Source of the DNA: Clostridium thermopalmarium DSM 5974
Lineage (GTDB): Bacteria > Bacillota > Clostridia > Clostridiales > Clostridiaceae
NCBI RefSeq assembly: GCF_002995795.1
Contig: NZ_PVXN01000005.1
Coordinates: 124,001 to 188,000, forward strand
DNA length: 64,000 bases
Direction of reading: 5' to 3'
Below are positions 1 through 9,382 of the stretch, one piece after another; within the stretch, counting starts at the first letter, position 1; the number at the start of each line of letters is the position of its first letter. The notes under the pieces are model-generated. The model was not told the origin of the DNA, ran no database searches, and worked only from the letters and a program-made list of their open reading frames with translations. Made by a program: the position numbers and the translations under genes.

Positions 1-353
1 AAGATAAATTTAATAAAGAATTGTCTGATGTAGAAGAAGCTTTTGAAGCTTTAACCAATAAAAAGATGCCTAAATATTTTAGACCTCCTATGGGTAAATA
101 CAGTGAACGCTCACTACAATATACTCAAGCTTATGGCTATAAAACTATATTCTGGAGCTTTGCCTATGCTGACTGGGATACCAAAAATCAGCCTTCTTTA
201 GAGTTTGCTAAAAAGCGTATTCTAGATAGAACCCACAATGGTGCTATAATTCTTCTTCACGCGGTTTCTAAAACCAATGCTGAAATACTAGACAGTGTCA
301 TAACTGAATGGAAAAAACAAGGCTATGAGTTAAAAACCTTAGATGAACTTTAA
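1..353 (+). CDS. pdaA: PdaA-like polysaccharide deacetylase, C-terminal part
   Basis: The reading frame is open from base 3, so the gene starts before the window and only about 116 C-terminal residues are seen. The RPPMGKYSERSL segment, the FWSFAYADWD segment and the ILLHAVSKTNAEIL segment match the NodB-type deacetylase fold, and most closely the PdaA branch that deacetylates N-acetylmuramic acid for muramic-delta-lactam formation in spore cortex. Role in cortex maturation is known for the family and inferred here. The gene ends in a strong bidirectional hairpin shared with the convergent fructokinase gene. Confidence 0.85.
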   Translation, partial: DKFNKELSDVEEAFEALTNKKMPKYFRPPMGKYSERSLQYTQAYGYKTIFWSFAYADWDTKNQPSLEFAKKRILDRTHNGAIILLHAVSKTNAEILDSVITEWKKQGYELKTLDEL

Positions 354-356
354 AAT

Positions 357-414
357 AAGGCTATGTTTTTAGGAAGTACTATATAATAATGTACATTCCT
401 AAAAAACATAGCCT
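357..414. terminator. Bidirectional terminator between pdaA and scrK
   Basis: A long inverted repeat (arms about 359-378 and 392-413, containing AGGCTATGTTTTTAGGA and its complement) separates two convergent genes. The right arm overlaps the scrK stop codon. A/T runs inside the stem allow termination in both directions. Confidence 0.8.
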
Positions 415-1387
415 AAAGTATAGTACTAATTTCAGGTATATCATCTATTCTTCTTATATCATATTTTGTTGGCATTGAAGCTATAGCCCCATAACTTGTG
501 CAGGTAAATGCTCCAACTCTATTTGCAATAGCCACATATTGTGAAATACTGTTAAAGTTCCATTCATCATTCTTTGAAATCTCATCTTTAGCCATTTGAT
601 AAAGTATAGCTCCTACAAAGGCATCACCTGCCCCTGTTGAATCTACTTGATTTATTTTAATAGAAGGAATTATATCCTTTTCATTTTTAGTAGCAATAAG
701 TGTCCCTTTTGAACCTAAAGTTATAGCAAGAACCCTTGCGCCTAATCTTAAAACTTCTTCAGCAGCCTCATCTAAATTCTTTCTTCCTGTTATGAGCATT
801 GCTTCCTCATCGCTTAATTTCACAAAATCAGATTTTTCTATAAACTTAATCGAATACTTTTTGAAAGCATTTATATCCTTTATCAATGCATCCCTATAAT
901 TAGGATCAAATGATACTATCATTTCATTTTCTACAGCATAGTTTAAAAGCTCAAAGTAAGTTTTCTTTAACTCTCCTGGTAAAAATCCTGTAGCAGAGCC
1001 AAAATGTATAATATCTCCCTTATTCATTTTAGATAAATCTATGTCATTAAAAGAGTATTCTCCATCTGCTCCCCTAAAGAATTTAAAATCCCTTTCACCA
1101 TTAGAATCTATAGATACAAAAGCTAATGTGGTATTTCCACCTTTTATAAGCATAGATGTATCTACCCCTACTTTATTAAGAGTATCTTCTAAGAAGATTC
1201 CAAATGGGTCATCTCCTACTTTACCTAAAAAATAAGCCTGTCCATCAAGCTTTGCAATAGCTGCAGCCACATTTGCTGGAGCTCCTCCTGCCTTTTTTTC
1301 AAAATTATTTCCACTGGCAAGACTTACTCCTACATCTTTACATACAAAGTCTATAAGAAGTTCTCCTATACAAAATATCCTTTTCAC
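413..1387 (-). CDS. scrK: Fructokinase (PfkB/ribokinase family)
   Basis: 324 residues, full length for a PfkB-family sugar kinase. The N-terminal GELLIDFV and GGAPANVAAAIAKLG-like segments bind sugar, and the C-terminal DSTGAGDAFVGAIL segment carries the catalytic aspartate and anion hole. It would phosphorylate the fructose released from sucrose-6-phosphate. The GTG start overlaps the scrB stop codon by one base, so the two are translationally coupled. It is the last gene of the scrA-scrB-scrK operon and ends in the shared terminator hairpin. Confidence 0.93.
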   Translation of the reverse strand: MKRIFCIGELLIDFVCKDVGVSLASGNNFEKKAGGAPANVAAAIAKLDGQAYFLGKVGDDPFGIFLEDTLNKVGVDTSMLIKGGNTTLAFVSIDSNGERDFKFFRGADGEYSFNDIDLSKMNKGDIIHFGSATGFLPGELKKTYFELLNYAVENEMIVSFDPNYRDALIKDINAFKKYSIKFIEKSDFVKLSDEEAMLITGRKNLDEAAEEVLRLGARVLAITLGSKGTLIATKNEKDIIPSIKINQVDSTGAGDAFVGAILYQMAKDEISKNDEWNFNSISQYVAIANRVGAFTCTSYGAIASMPTKYDIRRIDDIPEISTIL

Positions 1388-2865
1388 TATAATATCCCTC
1401 TTTTTAAATCATATTTTATTATTTTATAAGTAAGGCTTCCCTTAGAGCTTATCTCAAGATTGTTAGATTCTTCTAGAGGAAAAACTCTTGAAGTAAATAC
1501 TATTTCTCCATCGTTTATAAACAATTCTACTATACTATTATCTGTATATATTTTCAAATTCATAGAATCTTGTATATTTACCTCAGCAGATCTAGTTTCC
1601 CCAAACCTTTCTCCAAAGCTATTTTCAAAATTGCTCCTATCTATAACAACTTCATTTTTATCCTTATTAAATAAAATTTTAAAGCTTTCTTTTTCCGATT
1701 TAAATAATTCTATTTTAAAGTTGCTATTTATATCAGATAAACTTATATCTAATTCATAGGCTTTTGAATCTAATTCATAATTATCTATACTAGAATTTAT
1801 CTTGCTTTTCATCACTTTTTTGTTTATTCTTAACCTTTCTAATTCTTTTACAGGAATTTGCTTAAGAGTATTGCCTTCAAGCTTTAGTTCTCTTGGTATA
1901 GTTAAGCAGTGAGCCCATCCATTTTTATCTGTTGGATACTCCATTTCTCCCATACCTGCCCAGGCAAACAATATCCTTCTTCCTATTTCATCTTTAAAGC
2001 TTTGAGGTGCATAAAAATCAAACCCTTTATCTATTTCTGCTAAATATTCTAGTTGGAAGGTTAAGTTATCAATATCTAATTTCCCTACAACATAAACTAC
2101 ATTGTATATATTTTGATAATTATGTCCATCTCTTTCAAGACCTTGAGGTGAGAATACCAAAATATCTTTTCCATTTAACCTAAAGTAATCTGGACATTCC
2201 CACATATAACCGTAATTCGTAAGTTCTGTCTTAAGTTCTCCTTTAAATTTCCATTCTACAGCATCCTTTGATTCATATATAATTAGAACACCCTTTATAT
2301 CCTTTCTTTGAGCTCCAAGAATCATATAATATTTACCATCTTGTTCCCAAACCTTAGGATCTCTAACATGACCAGTATACCCTTTAGGAACTCCTTTAAT
2401 TAAAGGATTATTTTTAAACTTTTCTATATTTCCGTAAGAGTCCATTATAGCTAAACATTGATTAGCATTCCTATTGCCATCTTCAAACATTATGTTTCCT
2501 GTGTAATATAAATAAGCTTTATTATCTTTTATTAAAGCTCCTCCTGAATATGCTCCATGAGACTCATAGTCCTCTGTTGGAATAAGAGCTACGGGCATTC
2601 TCTTCCAATTTACTAAATCCTTAGACTTTACATGAGCCCAATGTTTCATCCCATGAATTATGCCAAAAGGATACCATTGATAGAAAACATGATATTCTCC
2701 ATTTAATTGACACAGTCCATTTGGGTCGTTTACAAGTCCATAAAAATGATGTATATGATATGAAGGTTTCCATGAATCATTCTTAGATAATTCAATTAAT
2801 TTTTCTATTTCTCCCTTTTTTGCTTCTAATATAGTTCTATATTTAGGATGTGTCATCTTCTTCAT
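1387..2865 (-). CDS. scrB: Sucrose-6-phosphate hydrolase (GH32)
   Basis: 492 residues, typical of GH32 invertases. The N-terminal NDPNG motif carries the nucleophile (about Asp47), the RDP motif lies near residue 167 and the acid/base EC motif (WECPDYF) near residue 223; a C-terminal beta-sandwich follows. It cleaves cytoplasmic sucrose-6-phosphate, delivered by the PTS, into glucose-6-phosphate and fructose. It sits 75 bp downstream of the permease gene, with a 13-bp stem-loop in the gap, and overlaps the fructokinase gene. Confidence 0.95.
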   Translation of the reverse strand: MKKMTHPKYRTILEAKKGEIEKLIELSKNDSWKPSYHIHHFYGLVNDPNGLCQLNGEYHVFYQWYPFGIIHGMKHWAHVKSKDLVNWKRMPVALIPTEDYESHGAYSGGALIKDNKAYLYYTGNIMFEDGNRNANQCLAIMDSYGNIEKFKNNPLIKGVPKGYTGHVRDPKVWEQDGKYYMILGAQRKDIKGVLIIYESKDAVEWKFKGELKTELTNYGYMWECPDYFRLNGKDILVFSPQGLERDGHNYQNIYNVVYVVGKLDIDNLTFQLEYLAEIDKGFDFYAPQSFKDEIGRRILFAWAGMGEMEYPTDKNGWAHCLTIPRELKLEGNTLKQIPVKELERLRINKKVMKSKINSSIDNYELDSKAYELDISLSDINSNFKIELFKSEKESFKILFNKDKNEVVIDRSNFENSFGERFGETRSAEVNIQDSMNLKIYTDNSIVELFINDGEIVFTSRVFPLEESNNLEISSKGSLTYKIIKYDLKRGIL

Positions 2866-2889
2866 TTATTATCACCTCAATTAATAGTG

Positions 2890-2930
2890 AAGCTCATACT
2901 TGTAACTATTTTTAATTCAAGTATGAGCTT
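2890..2930 (-). other. Intercistronic stem-loop between scrA and scrB
   Basis: A 13-bp perfect inverted repeat (2890-2902 and 2918-2930) with a 15-nt loop lies between the permease and hydrolase genes. On the coding strand it is not followed by a clear U tract, so an mRNA-stabilising or processing element that sets the expression ratio of the two genes is more likely than a full terminator. This function is inferred. Confidence 0.6.
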
Positions 2931-2940
2931 ATAATTTTTA

Positions 2941-4353
2941 TTATTCCCAAGATGGTTTCTTAGTTTTATAATATGCCAATACTAATACTGCTCCTAAAAC
3001 TACTGCAAGTACATTACCGATTATATATTGAAGATGCCCTCCTACATCTATTAATGCCAATCCTGGAATTACTGTAGCTCCCATGCCTATTGCTTTTACA
3101 CCCGCTATATACATATATGCTCCTCCAACTCCTGCTGCAATAGCTCCACATATAAATGGCCATCTATATCTCAATGTTACACCAAATATTGCTGGTTCTG
3201 TTATACCAAGCAATGCTGAAACAAAAGCTGTTGAGCCCAATTGCTTGAATTTAGTATCATTCTTTCTAGCTATTAATACTCCTAAAACTGCTCCCCCTTG
3301 AGCTGCTGCTGCCACTGAGAAAAATGGCTGAAGCGGATCAAATCCTCTTTCAGAAAGTAACTGCATTTCTACTGCTTGGAAAGTATGATGTATTCCTGTA
3401 ACAACTATTGCTTGATGTAATGCTGAAAAAACAGCTGCTCCTAGTGCTCCAAAAGTTTCATACATTGTGGTAACAGCCCAGGTTATTCCATTACCCATTT
3501 CACGGCCTATTGGTCCTAATACTAAAAACATAGCAAATCCTGATAACATTATTGTAATCAATGGCACAAAGAATAAACGTAATGATTCTGGTATGATTTT
3601 GTTAGCCCTCTTTTCAATATTAGCAAGTACCCAAGCACCTAATATTGATGGTATAACTGCTCCTTGATATCCTACTTGAGATACAGTTAATCCAAATAAA
3701 CTCCAAGTCTTTGGAGTAAGGCTTCCAGAACCTACTGAATAAGCATTTGCAAGGTCTGGGTGAACCATTATACATCCTAGTACTAGTCCTAAAATTGGAG
3801 TTCCTCCAAAACGCTTAGTTGCGCTATAAGATATAAGTATTGGTAAGAAAGTAAAAGCTGCCGTTGACATTAAGTTTATCATTCCTGCAAAACCTGCTAT
3901 ACCAGGATAAGCTTCAAGTAAGCTTTTACCTTGAATAAACATACCTTTCTGAGTTAGTATATTATTTATCCCCATAAGTAATGCTGTTGATAAAAGTGCT
4001 GGTATTATAGGCACAAATATATCCGAAATCATCTTAATGAACTTTTGAAAAGGATTCATCTTTTTTTCAGTTTCATTTTTAACATCCGACAAGGACATAT
4101 CTTGGATTCCTGCTTCCTTTATAAAGAATTTATATGCTTCGTTTACAGCACCAACTCCAAAAATCACTTGAATTTGACCACCGTTAACAAAGGCTCCTTT
4201 TACCCCTTCAACATTTTCAATAGCTTTTATATCTACTTTGCTGTTATCCTTTACAACAATTCTAAGACGTGTAGCGCAGTGAGCTGCTCCTTCCACATTA
4301 TCCTTTCCGCCTATATGTTCTAGCACTTTTTCAGCACTTTTACTATAATCCAT
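2941..4353 (-). CDS. scrA: PTS sucrose-specific EIIBC permease
   Basis: 470 residues. The N-terminal EIIB domain (about 1-90) contains the phosphorylatable cysteine in AHCATRLRIV (Cys26). A multi-spanning EIIC domain follows from about residue 107, with hallmarks such as GIHHTFQAVEMQLL and GITEPAIFGVTLRYRWPF. There is no fused EIIA domain, so phosphate must come from a separate glucose-type EIIA, as for Bacillus SacP. It imports sucrose as sucrose-6-phosphate and is the first gene of the operon. A consensus promoter with two palindromic operators lies directly upstream. Confidence 0.95.
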   Translation of the reverse strand: MDYSKSAEKVLEHIGGKDNVEGAAHCATRLRIVVKDNSKVDIKAIENVEGVKGAFVNGGQIQVIFGVGAVNEAYKFFIKEAGIQDMSLSDVKNETEKKMNPFQKFIKMISDIFVPIIPALLSTALLMGINNILTQKGMFIQGKSLLEAYPGIAGFAGMINLMSTAAFTFLPILISYSATKRFGGTPILGLVLGCIMVHPDLANAYSVGSGSLTPKTWSLFGLTVSQVGYQGAVIPSILGAWVLANIEKRANKIIPESLRLFFVPLITIMLSGFAMFLVLGPIGREMGNGITWAVTTMYETFGALGAAVFSALHQAIVVTGIHHTFQAVEMQLLSERGFDPLQPFFSVAAAAQGGAVLGVLIARKNDTKFKQLGSTAFVSALLGITEPAIFGVTLRYRWPFICGAIAAGVGGAYMYIAGVKAIGMGATVIPGLALIDVGGHLQYIIGNVLAVVLGAVLVLAYYKTKKPSWE

Positions 4354-4428
4354 AGTTTTCCCCCCATCTTTATAAAACCATATTTATAGAATTTATTATT
4401 TATAATATCAAATTTTTACGCTTTTGTA

Positions 4429-4442
4429 CGGAACCGGTTCTA
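4429..4442. promoter_or_regulatory. ScrR operator O1 (palindrome)
   Basis: The sequence CGGAACCGGTTCTA forms a LacI/ScrR-type palindrome in the scrA 5' untranslated region. Its core GGAAC-GTTC matches the second, better operator about 58 bp upstream. The pair could support DNA looping, which is inference. Confidence 0.75.
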
Positions 4443-4486
4443 TATATGTTTTAAAAATAAGCCATGATTATACCATAGCTTAGCGC

Positions 4487-4508
4487 CATATGGAACTGGT
4501 TCCATATG
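4487..4508. promoter_or_regulatory. ScrR operator O2 (22-bp near-perfect palindrome)
   Basis: CATATGGAAC and GTTCCATATG flank a two-base centre, giving a symmetric 22-bp operator that begins just downstream of the predicted transcription start. A LacI-family repressor bound here would block the scrA promoter. The adjacent scrR gene is the obvious ligand. Confidence 0.85.
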
Positions 4509-4518
4509 ATACATACCT

Positions 4519-4547
4519 ATTATATATAAAGGTTTTCACGCTGTCAA
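4519..4547 (-). promoter_or_regulatory. scrA promoter, consensus -35/-10
   Basis: On the minus strand TTGACA (4547-4542) and TATAAT (4524-4519) are separated by exactly 17 bp, a perfect sigma-A-type promoter. It reads into scrA-scrB-scrK, and the predicted start near 4511 abuts the O2 palindrome. Confidence 0.88.
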
Positions 4548-4570
4548 TACTTTTATTTAAAATATTTTTA

Positions 4571-5548
4571 TTAAAAAATACTTTCATTTTTTATTATTTC
4601 ATATCCTGATACTGTAAGTTTACTAACTTCTTCTCCATTTATAAGTTTAATTATATTATTTGCTGCCTTAACTCCAGCACCTAAATAGTCGAACTTTACA
4701 GTAGTAAGACTTGGATGAACTATATCACATATATCATATCCTCCAAAACCAGTAACTGAAACATCTTTAGGTATATTCAATTTCTTCTCAAATATAGCTT
4801 TCATAGCTCCTAAGGCTATATTATCTGTAGCACAAACCATTATAGATGGAACATGCTCCTTTAGAATTTCTTCGGCTTTTTTTACAGAACTTTGTTTATC
4901 AAATCCTACAACATAATATTTTACTTGCTCTATCTCATTTTCTTCTAATGCCTTCTTAAATCCATTTCTTCTTTTTACACCTACTGCTATATCTCTCTCG
5001 CTGACCCCTAAAAAAGCTATATCCTTATATCCCATTGACACCACAAATTTTCCCAGATCATAAGCTGCATTAAAATCATCATGGATTATGCAATGATGTT
5101 CAGGAGTTTCTTGTCCTAAAATTATTATAGGTGTTTTTACTTTTTTCATAGCCTCTAGATGCTCCTGTGTAATCTCTGTGGCTATTAGTATAATGCCTGA
5201 TACCTTTTGTTTTGCAAAACTATAAATGCTTTCGATTTCCCTTTCAATATTCTGACTGGTATTAGATATTAACATTTGATATCCAAACTTTTTTAAGGTT
5301 TCATCAATTCCTATAAGAGACTTTGATGTAGCATATGAATCTAGCCTTGGTATAATCACACCTATTAAATTTGTCTTTTTTGCTTTTAAACTTTGTGCAA
5401 AAGTATTAGGTTCAAATCCTGTTTCTCTAATAATTCTCTCTATTTTTTCTTTAGTTTTATCGCTTACATATCCACCATTTAAATATCTTGAAACTGTGCT
5501 TTTAGCTACACCTGCTAATTCTGCTATATCCGCAATTGTCTTTCCCAT
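4571..5548 (-). CDS. scrR: LacI-family sucrose operon repressor
   Basis: 325 residues from the chosen start. The helix-turn-helix TIADIAELAGVAKSTVSRYLN is at the extreme N-terminus, followed by a periplasmic-binding-like effector domain. Three consecutive ATG codons occur; the third is favoured because AGGGTG lies six bases upstream, which puts MGKTIADIAE at the start as is usual for LacI proteins. The gene lies directly upstream of scrA in the same direction, and the palindromes in the gap are its probable operators. The inducer is inferred to be sucrose-6-phosphate or fructose. Confidence 0.9.
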   Translation of the reverse strand: MGKTIADIAELAGVAKSTVSRYLNGGYVSDKTKEKIERIIRETGFEPNTFAQSLKAKKTNLIGVIIPRLDSYATSKSLIGIDETLKKFGYQMLISNTSQNIEREIESIYSFAKQKVSGIILIATEITQEHLEAMKKVKTPIIILGQETPEHHCIIHDDFNAAYDLGKFVVSMGYKDIAFLGVSERDIAVGVKRRNGFKKALEENEIEQVKYYVVGFDKQSSVKKAEEILKEHVPSIMVCATDNIALGAMKAIFEKKLNIPKDVSVTGFGGYDICDIVHPSLTTVKFDYLGAGVKAANNIIKLINGEEVSKLTVSGYEIIKNESIF

Positions 5549-5593
5549 CATCATCACCCTAAATTTATTTAATATCAATTTATTTTAACAATA

Positions 5594-5626
5594 AAAAAGC
5601 AAGGATTCAATTCTTCCTTGCTTTTT
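5594..5626 (-). terminator. Terminator of the fru operon
   Basis: A 12-bp stem (AAAAAGCAAGGA and its complement) with a 9-nt loop lies just after fruA and ends in a T run on the minus strand. It separates the fructose operon from scrR. Confidence 0.8.
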
Positions 5627-5638
5627 ATATAAAAAGTA

Positions 5639-7534
5639 TTAATCTGTTATAGGTTTTTTAAGTAATCCTAACAAGAATGCTGTTACAAAAGAACCTGCTA
5701 ATATAGATAGTATATACATAAGCTTGCTTCCGCTAACTATTGGTATTACAAATATTCCACCATGTGGTGCTGGAAGCCCTATATTGAACATCATAGTTAA
5801 AGCTCCTGCTACTGCTGCACCAATAACTGTTGAAGGTATAACTCTTCCAGGGTCCGCTGCTGCAAAAGGTATAGCACCTTCTGTAATAAAGGATGCCCCC
5901 ATTATATAGCAAGTCTTTCCCGCCTCTCTTTCGTCTTTAGTAAATCTATTTTTAAATAATGTTGTAGCAATAGCAATTCCAAGTGGTGGAACCATACCTC
6001 CTGCCATAATTGCAGCATGTGGTCCGTAATTTCCAGCCTCAATCATAGCTATACCAAAAGCATAAGCTGCCTTATTTATTGGACCTCCCATATCTATAGC
6101 CATCATTCCACCTAGAATTAATCCCATTATTAATCTATTGCCTGTCCCCATTGATCCTAAGAAGTTTGTTACAGCTAAATTTATTACCTTAACAGGATTT
6201 ATTATAACTAAATACATCAACGCTCCTGTTATGAATATTCCGAATAATGGATATAAAAGGACTGGCTTTATACCTTCCAAAGACTGCGGCATCCATGTAA
6301 ACGCTTTTTTTAGTAATACTACAGAATATCCTCCTAAGAAGCCTGCTATTAATCCGCCTAAAAATCCTGCATCATTATTAGCAGCTATAAGTCCACCTAC
6401 CATAGCTGGTGCAAAACCAGGTCTATCTGCAATGCTCATACCTATAAATCCTGCAAGTACAGGAACCATAAGTTTAAAAGCATTTTGCCCACCTATATCA
6501 TTTATTAACTTTGCAAAAGCATTGTATGATGGATCATTAGGATCATATGATTTAATTCCAAACATAAAGGATATAGCAATTAGTATACCTCCTCCAACTA
6601 CAAAAGGAAGCATATTAGAAACACCACTCATAAGGTGCTTATAAAATCCGGTTTTTTGTTTTTTACCTTTTAACGCATCTTCACCTGTACTTCCTTTATG
6701 ATGATATATTGGTGCATCACCTTTAACTGCTTTAGTTATAAGTTCTTCAGCTTTTTTGATTCCGTGTGCTACTGGAACTTGAATTACTTTCTTTCCTTCA
6801 AATCTTGCCATTTCAACTTGCTTGTCTGCTGCAACTATAATGGCTTCTGCTCTATCTATTTCTTCAGGCGTTAAAGCATTTTTTACTCCAGTAGAACCGT
6901 TTGTTTCAACCTTTATATCTACTCCCATTTCTGCAGCTTTTTTCTTCAAGGCATCAGCAGCCATATAAGTATGAGCTATTCCAGTTGGACAAGCCGTTAC
7001 TGCTAATATAAAGCTTCTTGTTTTTCCTTCCTCTACTTCTTTCTTTGCCTTGCTGATTATTTCTTCTTCCTTTGAATCCTTGCTTTCTTGTTCATCTATA
7101 ATTCTTAGTAAATCCTCTTCAGTTTTTATAGTAGGTATTTTCCTTTTAAAATCTTCATTCATAAGCATTACAGATAGTCTTGACAGTGTTTCTAAATGCT
7201 CATTATCTGCATTATCTTGACCTGCTATCATAAAGAATATATGAGCTGGCTGTCCGTCTAGTGAGTCATAATCTATACCTTCTTTAGAATATCCAAAGGC
7301 AAGGGATGGAAGTTTGACAGCAGAAGTTTTAGCATGGGGAATAGCAACTCCATCACCAACTCCTGTTGAGAACTCTTCTTCTCTTTTTAGAATAGCTTTT
7401 TTATATTCTTCTCTATCATTTAATTTTCCAGCTGTATCTAATTTGTCTATTAATTCATCTATTACTTCAAGCTTAGTTTTTGATTTCAAATTAAGGATTA
7501 TAGTATCCTTGCTTAAAAGCTCTGTTATCTTCAT
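5639..7534 (-). CDS. fruA: PTS fructose-specific EIIABC
   Basis: 631 residues with three fused domains: EIIA (about 1-150, active His67 in AIPHAKT), EIIB (about 172-270, active Cys182 in TACPTGIAHTY) and EIIC (about 300-625, many membrane segments). It imports fructose as fructose-1-phosphate, the substrate of the FruK encoded just upstream. It is the last gene of fruR-fruK-fruA, 18 bp after fruK, and is followed by a clear terminator. Confidence 0.96.
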   Translation of the reverse strand: MKITELLSKDTIILNLKSKTKLEVIDELIDKLDTAGKLNDREEYKKAILKREEEFSTGVGDGVAIPHAKTSAVKLPSLAFGYSKEGIDYDSLDGQPAHIFFMIAGQDNADNEHLETLSRLSVMLMNEDFKRKIPTIKTEEDLLRIIDEQESKDSKEEEIISKAKKEVEEGKTRSFILAVTACPTGIAHTYMAADALKKKAAEMGVDIKVETNGSTGVKNALTPEEIDRAEAIIVAADKQVEMARFEGKKVIQVPVAHGIKKAEELITKAVKGDAPIYHHKGSTGEDALKGKKQKTGFYKHLMSGVSNMLPFVVGGGILIAISFMFGIKSYDPNDPSYNAFAKLINDIGGQNAFKLMVPVLAGFIGMSIADRPGFAPAMVGGLIAANNDAGFLGGLIAGFLGGYSVVLLKKAFTWMPQSLEGIKPVLLYPLFGIFITGALMYLVIINPVKVINLAVTNFLGSMGTGNRLIMGLILGGMMAIDMGGPINKAAYAFGIAMIEAGNYGPHAAIMAGGMVPPLGIAIATTLFKNRFTKDEREAGKTCYIMGASFITEGAIPFAAADPGRVIPSTVIGAAVAGALTMMFNIGLPAPHGGIFVIPIVSGSKLMYILSILAGSFVTAFLLGLLKKPITD

Positions 7535-7552
7535 CTATATACATTCTCCTTT

Positions 7553-8467
7553 CTAACCCAGTTTAATTACTTTAATCTCATTTAACAACCTTTCAACATG
7601 GTCTTTTTTACATAAATCTAATGAAAAAGCAGTTGCACTTCCTGAGGCTGCTCCCCATCTAAAAGCTTCAACAATACTTGTATCTTTTGAATATTTTGCA
7701 AGAAATCCACCTATCATAGAATCTCCTGCTCCTACAGAGTTTTTAACCTCACCCTTTGGAGCAGATGCATGGTAAACTCCTTCTCTGCATATAAGAAGAG
7801 CTCCCTCTCCTGCCATAGATATTATTACATTTTGAGCTCCCATATCCATTAGTTTTTTCCCGTAGTATATAATTTCATCTCTCGTGTTTATCTCCGTTTC
7901 AAAAATTTCAGCTAATTCATGGTTATTTGGCTTTATCAAAAAAGGTTTATATTTTAATGAATTTAATAAAGCTTCTCCTGTTGTATCAACTATTACGTTT
8001 ACATTGGTATCTAAACATTTTTTTTGGATTTGAGCATATATGTCCCTAGGCAGAGTTTTTTGTACGTTTCCTGCTAATACTAGGAAATCTTCTGAATTTA
8101 AATTTCCAAGCTTATTAAACAGCTCATTTAATTTTTCATTTTCTATTTTAGGTCCTACACCATTTATTTCTGTTTCTTCATTAGACTTTAACTTTATATT
8201 TATTCTAGTGTCCTCATTTACGGTTATAAAATCTGTATCTATTCCCTGGCTTTCCAATGTACTTTTAATGTACTCTCCTGTAAAACCGCCTATAAAGCCT
8301 AAGGCTTTGCTTTTTACACCTAAATTGTTTAAAACCCTTGATACATTTATACCTTTACCGCCTGGGTATTTGTGATCTTCCTTCACTCTGTTTACCGTTC
8401 CTGATACAAAATTTTCTACCTCTACAATGTAATCCACCGAAGGATTAAAAGTAACCGTATATATCAT
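7553..8467 (-). CDS. fruK: 1-Phosphofructokinase
   Basis: 304 residues, PfkB family. GGKGINVSRVL near the N-terminus and NSVGAGDSMIGGF near residue 245 are the two signature motifs; the latter holds the catalytic aspartate. It converts fructose-1-phosphate to fructose-1,6-bisphosphate. The start codon overlaps the fruR stop by one base. Placement between a DeoR regulator and the fructose PTS permease supports the 1-phosphofructokinase over the tagatose-6-phosphate kinase assignment. Confidence 0.95.
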   Translation of the reverse strand: MIYTVTFNPSVDYIVEVENFVSGTVNRVKEDHKYPGGKGINVSRVLNNLGVKSKALGFIGGFTGEYIKSTLESQGIDTDFITVNEDTRINIKLKSNEETEINGVGPKIENEKLNELFNKLGNLNSEDFLVLAGNVQKTLPRDIYAQIQKKCLDTNVNVIVDTTGEALLNSLKYKPFLIKPNNHELAEIFETEINTRDEIIYYGKKLMDMGAQNVIISMAGEGALLICREGVYHASAPKGEVKNSVGAGDSMIGGFLAKYSKDTSIVEAFRWGAASGSATAFSLDLCKKDHVERLLNEIKVIKLG

Positions 8468-9222
8468 TATTCTGTCACAACCTTTATCTTAGTTTTTTCT
8501 GCATAAATTTCATAATCTTGTACTTTATTATTGGTAATGATAGTAACCTTATCTAAATCATGAACCTTTACAAAACTTACCTCTCCAAACTTGCTGTCAT
8601 CTGCTAATACAAAAGCATCTTTTGAAAGATTTATAGCTTTTTCTTTTAATATAGCTTCTTCTGAGTCTGGAGTAGTAAGTCCATATTCCGCATGTATTCC
8701 GTTTATTCCTAAAAAAGTTTTATCAAATCTGAACCTTTGCATATTAATTAAGGCATCTGATCCTATTATAGCTTTAGTCTTGGCTTTTACCTTTCCACCA
8801 AGGATATATGCATTAATTTCTTTTTCAATAAGAGCATCTATATGATTAAGTCCATTTGTAACAACAAGAATATCTCTTTTGTCTATATACTTAATCATTT
8901 CAAAAGTGGTAGTTCCTGCATCTAAATAAATAGAATCCCCTTCTTCAATTAAGGAAGCAGCATATTTTGCTATAATGTCCTTTTCTTTTATATTTTGAAC
9001 TAATTTTTCATTATAGCTAGGCTCTACAAATCTTCTTTTTATAGCCGCCGCTCCTCCATGGACTCTTTTTAGAGCATTTTTACTTTCAAGATAAGTAAGA
9101 TCACGTCTTATTGTAGATTCTGAAGTATTTGTCATTTCCACTAGTTCGTTAAGTTTTACAATTCCTCTCTTTTTAACTTCTCGTAGTATGATTTCATATC
9201 TTTCTTCAGTTAAAATGTCCAT
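8467..9222 (-). CDS. fruR: DeoR-family fructose operon regulator
   Basis: 251 residues. The N-terminal winged helix contains NELVEMTNTSESTIRRDL, the DeoR signature, and the C-terminal DeoRC sensor domain includes DAGTTTFEM. An ATG at 9222 directly follows GAGGGGTG; a GTG one codon upstream is the alternative. It is first in the operon and presumably autoregulated through the TTCAATCAT repeats upstream, with fructose-1-phosphate as the likely effector. Confidence 0.92.
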   Translation of the reverse strand: MDILTEERYEIILREVKKRGIVKLNELVEMTNTSESTIRRDLTYLESKNALKRVHGGAAAIKRRFVEPSYNEKLVQNIKEKDIIAKYAASLIEEGDSIYLDAGTTTFEMIKYIDKRDILVVTNGLNHIDALIEKEINAYILGGKVKAKTKAIIGSDALINMQRFRFDKTFLGINGIHAEYGLTTPDSEEAILKEKAINLSKDAFVLADDSKFGEVSFVKVHDLDKVTIITNNKVQDYEIYAEKTKIKVVTE

Positions 9223-9247
9223 CACCCCTCGTTTACTGTATGTCTAT

Positions 9248-9331
9248 ATTATAATTTAAAATATTTTAAACTTCAATCATTTTCAATCATTTTATTTTAA
9301 AATCATTTAAATAAATTCATATTCAATCAAT
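9248..9331 (-). promoter_or_regulatory. fru promoter with repeated TTCAATCA sites
   Basis: On the minus strand a TATAAT at 9253-9248 is preceded at 17 bp by TTGAAG (9276-9271). TTCAATCATT occurs twice in tandem (9272-9281 and 9282-9291, exactly 10 bp apart) and once more at 9322-9331 as TTCAATCAAT. The tandem pair overlaps the -35. Direct repeats of this kind are used by DeoR-type regulators, so FruR is the likely ligand. Confidence 0.7.
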
Positions 9332-9382
9332 AATCAAATTGGTCTAAGATTGTTTATACTAAAATTTAGCAGTCATAAAAAA

